Assembly: GCA_017744315.1 (NCBI GenBank)
Contig: JAGIBN010000004.1
Coordinates: forward strand, 186,001-250,000
DNA: 64,000 nucleotides
From: Porphyrobacter sp.
GTDB lineage: Bacteria; Pseudomonadota; Alphaproteobacteria; Sphingomonadales; Sphingomonadaceae
Direction: 5' to 3'
The position numbers and the translations under genes are program-made. The notes beneath the pieces are model-generated. The model was not told the DNA's origin. It did not search any database and worked only from the letters and a program-made list of their open reading frames with translations. How positions within the stretch are numbered: the stretch's first letter is position 1; each line of letters begins with the position of its first letter. Shown one piece after another: positions 44,388 through 53,051 of this stretch.

Positions 44388-44533
44388 AATCCTCCCTGTG
44401 AGCGAAGCTCATGGGGAGGGGGACCGCGCTGCGCAGCAGCGGGGTGGAGGGGCCGGCGTCGTGCCTCTAGCCCCTCCGTCAGCCGCCTGCGGCGTCTGCC
44501 ACCTCCCCATCGGCTGCGCCGACAGGGAGGATT
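44388..44533. repeat. Paired inverted GC-rich repeat, copy 2
   Basis: Outer ends AATCCTCCCTGTGAGCGAAG and, reversed, AAATCCTCCCTGTCGGCGCA; inner arms carry GGGGAGG(GG/TGG) and TGGAGGGG / CGGAGGGG blocks with variable inner hairpins (GCGCTGCGCAGC and GCCGCAGGCG). Closely similar to the copy at 58453-58596 and related to that inside crtY. It lies next to the modC stop. Confidence 0.88.
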
Positions 44534-44547
44534 TGAGGGAGCCCGCA

Positions 44548-45171
44548 TCAGGCCAGCGTCACTACCTCGCCAGCCAACCGCTCGACTTCGCCCCGGTCAT
44601 GGCTGACCAACAGGATCGGCACCTTGAGCTCGTCGCGGATCCGCTCAACCAGGCCCATCAGCGTCTCGCCCCGCTCGGCATCGAGCGACGCGAAAGGCTC
44701 GTCGAGCAGCAGGAAGCGCGGCGCTGAAAGCAACGCCCGGCCGATAGCTACCCGCCGAACCTCCCCGCCCGACAGCGTCGCAGGCCAGCGGGCGAGCAGA
44801 CCGCCGATGCCGAGAAACTCGACCACTTCCTCCTGGCCGATCCAGCGATCCGCCTTTGGCGCGAGCCGCTCTCCGTAAGAGAGGTTCGCCGCAACGCGCA
44901 TGTGCGGAAACAACCGCGCATCCTGGAACACATAGCCGGCCCTGCGACGCTCGGGCAGCAGGTTCAGCCCCGACGCCGCGTCGAACAACAGCTTCCCCGC
45001 GACCGCGATCCGGCCGCTGTCAGGCCGTCGCAACCCGGCGATGCAATTGAGCACGGTGGTCTTGCCCGCCCCCGACGGGCCGACCAGCGCGGTCAGGCGG
45101 GTTTCGGAGGCGAACTCCAGTTCGATGGTCCGCTCCCCGACGCGGCAGCTCAGGCTGAGGTCAAAGGACAT
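44548..45171 (-). CDS. modC: Molybdate ABC transporter ATPase ModC (short, no TOBE domain)
   Basis: 207-residue ABC ATPase with Walker A GPSGAGKT (31-38), signature LSGGEVRRVAIGRALL, Walker B FLLLDEPFASLD and the switch His in LLVSHDRGEV. Classical ModC is about 350 residues with a C-terminal molybdate-binding TOBE/Mop domain; this one ends right after the ATPase. The start at 45171 overlaps the end of modB by eleven bases; the longer frame is the modB shadow. Energises molybdate uptake. Confidence 0.9.
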   Translation of the reverse strand: MSFDLSLSCRVGERTIELEFASETRLTALVGPSGAGKTTVLNCIAGLRRPDSGRIAVAGKLLFDAASGLNLLPERRRAGYVFQDARLFPHMRVAANLSYGERLAPKADRWIGQEEVVEFLGIGGLLARWPATLSGGEVRRVAIGRALLSAPRFLLLDEPFASLDAERGETLMGLVERIRDELKVPILLVSHDRGEVERLAGEVVTLA

Positions 45172-45862
45172 GCGCGCGTCCTCCGGCCGATCGGCGCACC
45201 AGCAGCTCGGATATGACCAGCGCCGCCAGCGACAGCACCACCGAGATGAGCGACAGCCGCGCCACCTGGACCTCGGCACCGGGAAGCTGCAGCCCGCTGT
45301 AGATGGCCAGCGGCAAGGTCCGCGTCTGCCCGGCGATGTTGGAGGCGAAGGTGATCGTCGCCCCGAACTCGCCCAGCGAGCGGGCGAAGCCGAGCATGGC
45401 GCCGGCGGCAATGCCGGGGGCGCTCAGCGGCAGGGTGATGGTCAGGAACGCGCGCCACGGGCTTGCGCCGAGCGTGCGGGCGGCATCGACCAGCTTGCGG
45501 TCGACGGCCTCGATCGACAGGCGCATCGCCCGCACCATCAACGGCAGCGCCATGACCGCCGCGGCCAGTGCCGCGCCGCTCCAGCGGAACACCAGCACCA
45601 GCCCGAACTGGCTTTCTAGCCAGGCGCCAATGGGACCATTGCGTCCGAACAGCACGAGCAGGATCCAGCCGGTCACGACCGGCGGCACGACCAGCGGCAA
45701 GTGCACGATAGCATCGAGCAGGATACGCCCCGGAAAGCGCCTGCGCGCCAGCACCCAGGCCAGCGCGTAGGACACCGGCAGCGTGATGGCGACGGCCACC
45801 AGGCTTACCTTGAGCGAAAGGGTAACGACGCCCCATTCGGCGGGCGTGAGCCATTCACTCAT
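45161..45862 (-). CDS. modB: Molybdate ABC transporter permease ModB
   Basis: 233-residue inner-membrane permease with about five to six helices and the ATPase-coupling EAA loop DAARTLGASPWRAFLTITLP, followed by GFARSLGEFGATITFASNI, the ModB hallmark. It overlaps modA by four bases and modC by eleven, forming a tight modABC operon. Confidence 0.95.
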   Translation of the reverse strand: MSEWLTPAEWGVVTLSLKVSLVAVAITLPVSYALAWVLARRRFPGRILLDAIVHLPLVVPPVVTGWILLVLFGRNGPIGAWLESQFGLVLVFRWSGAALAAAVMALPLMVRAMRLSIEAVDRKLVDAARTLGASPWRAFLTITLPLSAPGIAAGAMLGFARSLGEFGATITFASNIAGQTRTLPLAIYSGLQLPGAEVQVARLSLISVVLSLAALVISELLVRRSAGGRAHVL

Positions 45863-46623
45863 TCAGCGATACCGAACCCGTGGGACGCGAAGATCTTGCT
45901 TGCGTCCGCAGAGGAAAGGAACCCGAGGAAGGCCTTGCCCTCGGGGTTGTTCGATTGGGCCAGGAGCGCCACCGGATAGCGGATCGGCGGATGGCTGCTC
46001 TCCGGAAATTCGCGCACGACTTCGACCCTGTCCGATGCCTTCGCGTCGGTCGCGTAGACGATCCCGAGCTGAGCCTCGCCGCGCTCCACGAGCGCCAGGG
46101 CGGCTCGCACGTTCTCTGCCGGGACGACCTTGCTCGCCACCGCCTGCCATTCGCCGAGGCTTTCGAGCGAGGCCTTGGCATAGCGACCCGCCGGAACCGC
46201 CTCAGGGTCGGCGAGCGCGAGCTTGCCCGCTCCCAGCGCGTCCAGGCTGCGCACGGTGCCACCCTTCGGAGCGATCAGCACGATGCGGTTGGTCAACAGG
46301 TCTTTCCTGATGGCGGGCTGGATCAGGTTCTTCCCGGCGAGATAGTCCATCCACTCCTGATCGGCGGAGATGAACAGATCCGCCGGCGCGCCCTGCTCCA
46401 CCTGGCGCGCCAGGGCCGAGGACCCCGCGAAGGACAGGACCGGTGCCGGATGCCCTTGCGCTTCCCACGCCTTGGCCACTTCCTCGAGCGATTCCTGCAG
46501 GCTCGCCGCCGCGAGGACGGTCGGGCCCTTGGCAGTCTCGGCCGGGCTTCCGCAAGCCGCGATCAGCGGGAGCAGGAGCGCGAGGCAGATCCAGCGCAGC
46601 GAGGCCGAGACGGTCTTGATCAT
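45859..46623 (-). CDS. modA: Molybdate-binding lipoprotein ModA
   Basis: 254-residue periplasmic binding protein, anchored by lipobox IAAC (Cys24). Family features: VLAAASLQESLEEVAKAWEA, SFAGSSALARQVEQGAPADLFISAD with the oxyanion-binding serines, and LGIVYATDAKAS near the C-terminus. The start ATG at 46623 opens the signal peptide. First gene of modABC. The upstream DNA has a CGTTATGT stretch resembling half a ModE box; not enough to call an operator. Confidence 0.94.
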   Translation of the reverse strand: MIKTVSASLRWICLALLLPLIAACGSPAETAKGPTVLAAASLQESLEEVAKAWEAQGHPAPVLSFAGSSALARQVEQGAPADLFISADQEWMDYLAGKNLIQPAIRKDLLTNRIVLIAPKGGTVRSLDALGAGKLALADPEAVPAGRYAKASLESLGEWQAVASKVVPAENVRAALALVERGEAQLGIVYATDAKASDRVEVVREFPESSHPPIRYPVALLAQSNNPEGKAFLGFLSSADASKIFASHGFGIAE

Positions 46624-46672
46624 CGGAATGCTGTATCGGCATGAACATAACGCGTCCAGCGCGCGCGTGGGT

Positions 46673-48370
46673 TCAGTGCTCGGAGGAATTCGCGCTCGTG
46701 GCCGCATCGCGCAGCGGGCCCCGTCCGGCGCGCATGATGAACTCGCTCGGACGGCGGACCGGAATCCGCAGCACGCAGCGAACGCCGTCAGGGTCGAACA
46801 CCAGGTCGACCGGGTTCTTGAGTTCGTGCGCCACGATGCGTTCGATCAGGTCGGTGCCGAATCCCCGGCCGCGCTTGGGAGTGACCGGCGGCCCCCCGCT
46901 TTCGCGCCATTCGATCCGCACCAGGGCATCGGAGACGAGGTTCCAGTGCACCGAGACTTTGCCGCCGGACTTGCTGAGCGCGCCGTATTTCGCCGCATTG
47001 GTCGCAAGTTCGTGGGTCGCAAGCCCGAGCGACAGGGCATCGTTCGGCGCCAGCGCGATATCGGGACCGAGCAGTTCGATCTCGTGATCGCCGTCCTGCG
47101 CGTAAGGCAGCAGTTCCGCCTCGACCACCGAACGGATCGGCGTGGTGCCCCAGTCCGACTTGGTTAGCAGGTCATGCGTGGCGGACAGCGCGCGGATACG
47201 ACCGTCGAGGCCGTCGGCGAATTCGTCGAGATTGCCCGCCCGGCGCCGCGTAAGGGCGATGATGGAGAGCACGTTGGCGAGGGTGTTCTTCACGCGGTGA
47301 TTGAGTTCGCGCGTGAGTGAATTGCGGATCGACGCCTGCTCTTCGAACCAGCGCAGCGAGGCTTCGTCCTCGATCGCCTGCTGGGTCAGCATGCGCACGA
47401 GCAGCATCAGGAGGCTCGCCACCAGCATGCCGAAGATCATCGTCACCATCGACAGGCCCGAAAGCCCGCCGCCGTATGAAGCGGTGACCTGCAGGGTCCA
47501 GACATTATCCGCGATCGAAAGCTCTTCGGCGACCGTATCGCCCTCCCCGGCGCCCCCGGTGATCGAGGCCATCAGGTTGTTGTCGCCGATGTCCCCGTCG
47601 TAGAGCCGGACCGAGTAGCTGCCGCCGTCCTCCAGCTCGAGCGCGGACAGAAGGAACTCTCGCGCATTGAAGGGGCTGAAGATGTAGCCCTTGAGCCGCC
47701 GGCCGCCCGGCGCAGGCTCGAACACCGGCATGACGATCAGGAACCCCGGTTGCCCGGTGTCGAGATCCTGCCGCAGCACGATCCTTCCCGTCGCGGTCGG
47801 GCGCGCTGTCCGCTCCGCCTCGACCAGGGCCGCGCGACGGACTGGTTCGGAAAATAGATCAAAACCCAGGGCCAGCCTGTTCCTCTCGGTGTCGGGCTGA
47901 AGGTAAGTCACGGGGACCGAATAGGGCTGGCTGCCCGTGGGTCTGGGATAGAGCCGGACGGTGCCCGATCCCACTTGCGACATCATTGTGTCGAACGCGT
48001 CGATTTCATCGGGCAGGACGACTTGAGCCCAGCCGATCCCTTCGGACCCGCGATAGTCCTCGTCGAGCTGCAGCTCGCTGACGAACCGGCGGAAACCGGC
48101 CGCCGGAACTTCATCAAGCGTGGCGAGGAGGGCGGCACCGGCCCGCAGATAGGCGCTGCTGGCGTTGGAGCGGCGCTCCAGTGCCGAGGCGACGGCAGCC
48201 GCGCGGCTGCGCAATTGCACCGCGGCGCGCGCGTCTTCGCCTCGCTCGATGGCGAACACGCTCAGGACTGTGATGGCGGCGATGAGCACGAAAATCGCGA
48301 CGGGGACGGCCCGCGGGTAGCGGACAAGCCATCGCTTGGTTCTGCTTCGCCCGCCGGTAGCCTGCTCCAA
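46673..48370 (-). CDS. CHASE-domain HWE-family sensor histidine kinase
   Basis: 565 residues: a first transmembrane helix (about 20-41), an extracytoplasmic CHASE domain (about 75-290; GSEGIGWAQVVLPDE, PFNAREFLLSALE), a second helix (about 310-333), then an HWE/HisKA_2 kinase with LTRELNHRVKNTLANVLSII and the HATPase motifs ATHELATNAAKYGAL and GRGFGTDLIERIV. HWE kinases upstream of PhyR control the general stress response, and the gene is divergent from nepR-ecfG. It probably phosphorylates or dephosphorylates a PhyR encoded elsewhere. Confidence 0.88.
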   Translation of the reverse strand: MEQATGGRSRTKRWLVRYPRAVPVAIFVLIAAITVLSVFAIERGEDARAAVQLRSRAAAVASALERRSNASSAYLRAGAALLATLDEVPAAGFRRFVSELQLDEDYRGSEGIGWAQVVLPDEIDAFDTMMSQVGSGTVRLYPRPTGSQPYSVPVTYLQPDTERNRLALGFDLFSEPVRRAALVEAERTARPTATGRIVLRQDLDTGQPGFLIVMPVFEPAPGGRRLKGYIFSPFNAREFLLSALELEDGGSYSVRLYDGDIGDNNLMASITGGAGEGDTVAEELSIADNVWTLQVTASYGGGLSGLSMVTMIFGMLVASLLMLLVRMLTQQAIEDEASLRWFEEQASIRNSLTRELNHRVKNTLANVLSIIALTRRRAGNLDEFADGLDGRIRALSATHDLLTKSDWGTTPIRSVVEAELLPYAQDGDHEIELLGPDIALAPNDALSLGLATHELATNAAKYGALSKSGGKVSVHWNLVSDALVRIEWRESGGPPVTPKRGRGFGTDLIERIVAHELKNPVDLVFDPDGVRCVLRIPVRRPSEFIMRAGRGPLRDAATSANSSEH

Positions 48371-48477
48371 ATTCTACTCCCCTGGGGCGGTGGTTAGCCG
48401 CCCGCGCCCCCATCGCACAGGCATCCCCCCGGTTAATCCGGACCAACCGAAGAATTCGCGATCAGTCGTTACGAATG

Positions 48478-48502
48478 GGAACCGGATGCCCCCCCTTTCG
48501 TT
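48478..48502 (+). promoter_or_regulatory. EcfG-type promoter of nepR-ecfG
   Basis: GGAAC at 48478-48482, 16 bases, CGTT at 48499-48502: an exact match to the EcfG consensus GGAAC-N16/17-CGTT, about 100 bases upstream of nepR. Indicates autoregulation by the general stress sigma factor. Confidence 0.85.
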
Positions 48503-48604
48503 CCGAACGAGCGCAACAACGCCGAAGCAGATGCACACTTGCAACAGGGGTCGGTGTCAAGGCAATTGCAAGGACGCAATGTGGAGTTGGTGGAAGCATC
48601 GATA

Positions 48605-48778
48605 ATGGCTGGCGCTGACAGGACGGGGAAGCCTGTGAAAGGCAAGAAACAGCATACTAGAAAGCACGGCCCGGAATGGGCTTCCGGGCTGAAGCAACTC
48701 TACGACTCCGTGATCGAGGAACCGATCCCGGACGCGTTCAAGGATTTGCTCGCCAGGCTTGACGACGGGAAACGATGA
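48605..48778 (+). CDS. nepR: Anti-sigma factor NepR
   Basis: 57-residue protein with the NepR core WASGLKQLYDSVIEEPIPDA followed by FKDLLARLD; the basic N-terminus (KGKKQHTRKHG) is also typical. NepR holds EcfG inactive until phospho-PhyR captures it. The ATG at 48605 is chosen for normal family length; longer in-frame extension is possible. Its stop overlaps the ecfG start as ATGA, so the two are made in a fixed ratio. Confidence 0.93.
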   Translation: MAGADRTGKPVKGKKQHTRKHGPEWASGLKQLYDSVIEEPIPDAFKDLLARLDDGKR

Positions 48779-49401
48779 GTAGCGAACAGCGCGTGACGCC
48801 CGAACGCAGTGCCGAGGAAAAGCGTGCGTTCAAGCGCGACCTTACCGAGGTCGTTCCGCACCTGCGTGCGTTTGCTCGCGGCTTGTGCGGACGGCCCGAC
48901 ATGGCCGACGACCTGGTGCAGGAAACCCTGCTCAAGGCCTGGGCCGCGCAGGACCGCTTCGAACCCGGCACGAGCATGAGGGCCTGGACCTTCGTCATCC
49001 TGCGCAACGCCTATCTCACCGATATGCGCCGCAACCGCTTTCGCGGCGAATATGACGAGACCACGGCCGAACGCATCCTCACCGCGCCTGCCGCGCAGGA
49101 AGAGCCGATCCATCTTTCGGACATGCACCGCGCCTTGCTGACTTTGCCGCCCGAGCGGCGCGAGGCTCTGTTGCTGGTCGGGGCCGGCGGCTTCTCTTAC
49201 GAAGAGGCGGCACAGATCTGCGGCTGCGCGGTCGGCACGATCAAGAGCCGCGTCGGACGGGCCCGCGCGGCGCTGACGGTGATGATCGAGGAAGGTTCGA
49301 TACCCGAACGTTCGATTGACGATCCGGCCGCACATCGCGCAATCCTGCAGGAACTCGACGATGTCGCGTCAGGCAAGGGAATTAGCATAGCGACCAAGTA
49401 G
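48775..49401 (+). CDS. ecfG: General stress ECF sigma factor EcfG
   Basis: 208 residues with sigma region 2 (about 22-90; PHLRAFARGLCGRPDMADDL, then MRAWTFVILRNAYLTDMRR) and region 4 (about 115-170; LPPERREALLLVGAGGFSYE, VGTIKSRVGRARAAL). The C-terminus extends some 30 residues past region 4. Directs RNA polymerase to GGAAC/CGTT promoters, one of which is upstream at 48478. No phyR is present in this window, which is unusual because it commonly neighbours this pair. Confidence 0.94.
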   Translation: MSSEQRVTPERSAEEKRAFKRDLTEVVPHLRAFARGLCGRPDMADDLVQETLLKAWAAQDRFEPGTSMRAWTFVILRNAYLTDMRRNRFRGEYDETTAERILTAPAAQEEPIHLSDMHRALLTLPPERREALLLVGAGGFSYEEAAQICGCAVGTIKSRVGRARAALTVMIEEGSIPERSIDDPAAHRAILQELDDVASGKGISIATK

Positions 49402-49434
49402 GGGCGCCAAGTAGGGGGATGCGGGGGCGCTGCG

Positions 49435-50604
49435 ATGACTGAGGGTACCGAGGCCGAAAAGGCCGGTCCACGAAGCGGTGAGGCCACTCCGAGACGCAAG
49501 CGGCTCGCGTTCGCGGAAGAAGAACTGCGGCTGATCTCGGCGCTGGTGGTGCTGATCGCCATCGGGTTGTTCCTGGCGCTGCCGTTCGTGCTGTCGATCG
49601 GCTCGGTCGTGTTCCTCCCGCTGGTCACGGCGATCATCCTGACTATCATTCTTTCGCCCATGGCCGACCGCCTGGCGCGTTTCGGTTTGCCGAACTTTCT
49701 GGCTTCGCTGGCGGCGCTGGCGCTGTTCCTCGTCATCGTAGCGCTCGCCCTGACGGCAGTACTGCGTCCGGCGCTGTCGATGTTCGATGACGTACCCGCG
49801 ATGGTCGACCGCATCGGCGAGCACTTCAACGCGCTGCAGGGCAACCTGGCGTGGATTTCGCAGCTCAATGAGAAGGTTGCCGGTCTGGTAGGTTCGGCCG
49901 GTGGGCAGCGCGTCGTGCTGGCCGAACCGACGATGCTCCAGCAGCTCGCCTTCGCGACCCCGACAGTCGTGCTCGAGGTTCTGCTCACCTTGCTGATGGC
50001 GTTCTTCATGATCGAAGCGAGAGTGCGCATGCGGCGGCGGCTGTTGCTCGACCGGCAGGAGTTCGGAGCCAGCCTCAAAGCCGCCCGCGTGATGCGCGAC
50101 GTGCAGGACCGGGTGGCCGCGTACATCCTGACCGTCGGCCTCATCAATCTTTGCGTCGGGGTCGTGGTGACGCTGGGCGCCTGGGCGCTGGGCATGGACT
50201 TTCCGGTGATGTGGGGCGGCCTTGCCGCGCTGCTCAACTTCCTGCCCTACATCGGGCCGCTGATCATGATCGGCCTGCTGACGCTGTTCGGACTGGGCAC
50301 GGCGGAAAGTCCGTTCGTCGGCCTCATTCCCGCGGCGGCCTATCTCGGGCTCCATGCCACCGAGTCAAACCTCTTCACGCCGACGATCCTCGGCGCGCGG
50401 TTCACGATGAACCCGGTGCTGATCCTGCTGGCGCTGAGCTACTTCAGCTGGATCTGGGGCGTGACGGGAGCGCTGCTCTCGGTGCCGATCCTGCTGACCG
50501 TGACGGCGCTGATGGAGCACCTGGGCAAACCCAACATCATCGGTTTTCTGTTCGGCGAGCCGCTGTTCGCAGCCAGCAAGCTCGAACCTGTCGAGCCGGA
50601 GTGA
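49435..50604 (+). CDS. AI-2E family transporter
   Basis: 389-residue membrane protein with about eight helices: two pairs at the N-terminus (ELRLISALVVLIAIGLFLAL), a cytosolic helical part, and the conserved PYIGPLIMIGLLTLFGLG with NPVLILLALSYFSWIWGVTGALLSVP. The family exports small molecules or ions (Na+/H+ exchange in some cases) and seldom AI-2 itself. It starts 33 bases after ecfG on the same strand, so read-through from the stress operon is likely. Confidence 0.9.
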   Translation: MTEGTEAEKAGPRSGEATPRRKRLAFAEEELRLISALVVLIAIGLFLALPFVLSIGSVVFLPLVTAIILTIILSPMADRLARFGLPNFLASLAALALFLVIVALALTAVLRPALSMFDDVPAMVDRIGEHFNALQGNLAWISQLNEKVAGLVGSAGGQRVVLAEPTMLQQLAFATPTVVLEVLLTLLMAFFMIEARVRMRRRLLLDRQEFGASLKAARVMRDVQDRVAAYILTVGLINLCVGVVVTLGAWALGMDFPVMWGGLAALLNFLPYIGPLIMIGLLTLFGLGTAESPFVGLIPAAAYLGLHATESNLFTPTILGARFTMNPVLILLALSYFSWIWGVTGALLSVPILLTVTALMEHLGKPNIIGFLFGEPLFAASKLEPVEPE

Positions 50605-50606
50605 TA

Positions 50607-50969
50607 TCAGCGGCCTGACCGGCGATCCATCGAAACGACTGTCGGCTCGGCTTCAACCAGACGCACCTGATCGATCACATCGTCGACCAGCGGGATGTCG
50701 AATTCGATCCCGACCGAGCCGCGGCGAGCCCAGCGGAGCTTTCCGGCGATGGGGCCTACGTCACCCAGCCATAGCTTCAGCGGGTCTGATTTAGTCACCC
50801 CGATTGCAGAGCCTCGCATCATGCATCCGTGGGTATCGAGATCGGTCAGGAGAACCTCCTGGACCTCGCCATTGCCGATCTGGCACTTTCCCTCGGTTGT
50901 CAGGGAGTTACGCTCGCCGGCCCGCGAAGTTTCGGTGTTCCTGACGAGTGAAGCGCGCTTGAAAGTCAT
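50607..50969 (-). CDS. PilZ domain protein
   Basis: 120-residue single-domain PilZ protein. The RxxxR motif appears as RAGER near residue 16; the second motif is altered (DLDTHG, with Asp in the usual Ser position), so c-di-GMP affinity may be reduced. Later strands KLRWARRGSVGIEFDIPL fit the fold. It converges on the AI-2E gene with two bases between stops. Confidence 0.8.
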   Translation of the reverse strand: MTFKRASLVRNTETSRAGERNSLTTEGKCQIGNGEVQEVLLTDLDTHGCMMRGSAIGVTKSDPLKLWLGDVGPIAGKLRWARRGSVGIEFDIPLVDDVIDQVRLVEAEPTVVSMDRRSGR

Positions 50970-51062
50970 TGCCGGACGCTAAACCCGGATGATTAATCTT
51001 TCCTTCCGGATCATGGTTGCCCGGGGCAGGTTTCGTTCCACCCCAGGCAAGCCCGATTGCCG

Positions 51063-51686
51063 TTAGGCGTAAGTCGGAGCCGGGTAGCTCCAGGTCGCAT
51101 CACGCGCGAGATTTTCGGCGGCGAAGTCCCAGTTGAGGTGCTTCTCGATCACCTCGCTAAGGTAAACCGGACGCTGGTTCTGGTGATCGAGATAATAGGC
51201 GTGCTCCCACACGTCGATCGTCAGCAGCGGGCGGAAGCCCTGGTCGGCCAGAGTGTCGCCATCATGGGTTTCCTCGATCGACAGCTTGCCGCCCTTTTCG
51301 GCGAGCCAGACCCAGCCGCTGGCGAAGTGGCCCACGCCGCGCTCGGCGAGCTGCTTCTTGAAAGCGTCGAGCGATCCGAAAGCCTCGTCGATCTTGGCCG
51401 CGAGGTCGCCGCTCGGCGCGCTGGCGTTGGGGGAGAGCGAGTACCAGTAGAACCCGTGGTTCCAGCTCTGCGCCGCGTTGTTGAACAGGCCCTGGTTGCT
51501 GCCGCGAGCCTTGGCGATCACGGTTTCGAGCGTGGCGCCTTCGAGGTCGGTGCCTTCAACCGCCGCGTTGGTCTTGTCGACATAGGCCTTGTGGTGCTTC
51601 CCATGGTGGAAGCTCAGCGTCTCGGCGGAGATCGCCGGCGCAAGCGCCTCGCTGTCATAAGGCAACTGGATCAGTTCGAAGGCCAT
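51063..51686 (-). CDS. sodB: Iron-type superoxide dismutase
   Basis: 207-residue Fe/Mn SOD that dismutates superoxide. Metal ligands are His27 (LSFHHGKHH), His77 (NNAAQSWNHGFYW), and the Asp/His of DVWEHAYYLDH. The AAQSWNH form with Gln73 indicates the Fe type. No signal peptide, so cytosolic. It lies 52 bases downstream of the dicarboxylate symporter on the same strand. Confidence 0.96.
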   Translation of the reverse strand: MAFELIQLPYDSEALAPAISAETLSFHHGKHHKAYVDKTNAAVEGTDLEGATLETVIAKARGSNQGLFNNAAQSWNHGFYWYSLSPNASAPSGDLAAKIDEAFGSLDAFKKQLAERGVGHFASGWVWLAEKGGKLSIEETHDGDTLADQGFRPLLTIDVWEHAYYLDHQNQRPVYLSEVIEKHLNWDFAAENLARDATWSYPAPTYA

Positions 51687-51738
51687 GGGAATCGTCCTTT
51701 GATGGAATGGATCTGGCCCCCTAACGCTCCATCCCGAT

Positions 51739-52992
51739 TCAAGTTCGCGTAGAAATGTTAGCCCGGCCCGAAGATGCGCTAGTCCGGTCGACTGTCGCGG
51801 TCACGGCGACGTCCATCGCGACATTCCCGAGCGTGCGCATGATGTCGGGCAGCATCTCGACCGCCACGAGGATCGCCAGCGGTTCGATCGGGACACCCAT
51901 CGCGAGGGCAATCGGACCGATCGCCGTAATGAAGCTGATCGCGCCGGGCAGGCTGACCGATCCGATGGTGGTGACGAGCGCCACCGCGATGCCCGCGGCC
52001 ATGGCGGTCGGGGTCAGCTCCACGCCCGTAAGCTTGGCGACATAGATCGCGACGCCGAGGTTCATCACCGGCCCCGTCGCCCGGAACAGCGCGACGGCGA
52101 GCGGCAGGACGAAATCCGAAGTGGTCTCCCGCACCCCGAGTTGCCGGCAGGACTGCAGCATGGCGGGAAGGCTGGCGAGCGAGCTCTGGGTCGAGATCCC
52201 CACGGCCAGCGAGGGCGTCATCGCCCGGGCAAACCCGACCAGACCGCGCTGCCCCGTGATGCTGCCCAAGACAAATCCCGCCACCAGGACAACCAAGCCC
52301 AGCCCGGACACGATGAGGATGTAGTGACCCAAGGCGGCGAAGGCCCCGCCTCCGCTCGCGAGACCTACGCTCAGTGCCAGGGCAAAGACCCCGACCGGCG
52401 CGACCCGCAGGACCCAACCGATGATGATGAGCATGGTCTGGCCGATCGCCTCGAACAGTCGGAGCATCACGTCCTTCTGCACGCCCTCGAGGCGCGAGAT
52501 GGCAAGGCCGAGGGCAACGAAGAACACGACGATCGGCAGCATTGCCGTTTCGGCCGCCGCAGCGATCACGTTGTCCGCCACGAGCGATTCTATGAATTCC
52601 CCGACTTTGGGCACCGGCTGAGCGGAGACGCTATCCGCCGCTAGCGCGGCTTCGGCCTGGCCGGGAATGGGGAACGCCTCCAGCAGGGCGGGCGTCGCAA
52701 ACGCGGCGAACAAAGTGCCGGCAAGGAGGATGACGAAAAAGATAAGCAAGGTCCGCCGGGCAACTGGTCCGGCGCGCGCGGTCGCGACCATTTGGGTGAT
52801 GCCGGTGACCAGCAGCGCAGCGACCAGCGGCACGATCGTCATCTGCAGGGCCCGCAGCCAGACCGACCCCACCGGACCGGCAATGGCGAGCGCCGTCGCA
52901 CTCGCAGCGCTGCCGGAAAGCAACCAGCCAAGCGCCAGACCGGCCAGCAGCGCGGCGAAAGTCCATCCCGCAGGCAGCTTGATCTGTGTCAC
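51739..52992 (-). CDS. Dicarboxylate/amino acid:cation symporter (DAACS family)
   Basis: 417-residue transporter of the GltP/DctA fold. Recognisable parts are WLRALQMTIVPLVAALLVTG, the serine-rich STQSSLASLPAM hairpin region, GPVMNLGVAIYVAKL and GSVSLPGAISFITAIGPIALA. The GTG start is within a short divergent region shared with glmM. Imports C4-dicarboxylates or glutamate/aspartate with Na+ or H+; the exact substrate cannot be read. Confidence 0.9.
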   Translation of the reverse strand: MTQIKLPAGWTFAALLAGLALGWLLSGSAASATALAIAGPVGSVWLRALQMTIVPLVAALLVTGITQMVATARAGPVARRTLLIFFVILLAGTLFAAFATPALLEAFPIPGQAEAALAADSVSAQPVPKVGEFIESLVADNVIAAAAETAMLPIVVFFVALGLAISRLEGVQKDVMLRLFEAIGQTMLIIIGWVLRVAPVGVFALALSVGLASGGGAFAALGHYILIVSGLGLVVLVAGFVLGSITGQRGLVGFARAMTPSLAVGISTQSSLASLPAMLQSCRQLGVRETTSDFVLPLAVALFRATGPVMNLGVAIYVAKLTGVELTPTAMAAGIAVALVTTIGSVSLPGAISFITAIGPIALAMGVPIEPLAILVAVEMLPDIMRTLGNVAMDVAVTATVDRTSASSGRANISTRT

Positions 52993-53051
52993 CGCAGCGT
53001 GACATTGCAGTCCGGAAGCGCCATGGCAATCGCCAGCAGCAAGAGGCTTGA

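Noticed and set aside
44053..44412. Overlapping frames on both strands across the candidate ncRNA
   Set aside because: Both run into the repeat element, have poor composition and lack ribosome binding sites; RNA structure explains the conservation-like look better.
46600..46672. ModE operator before modA
   Set aside because: Only a single CGTTATGT half-like site is visible, without the matching inverted arm.
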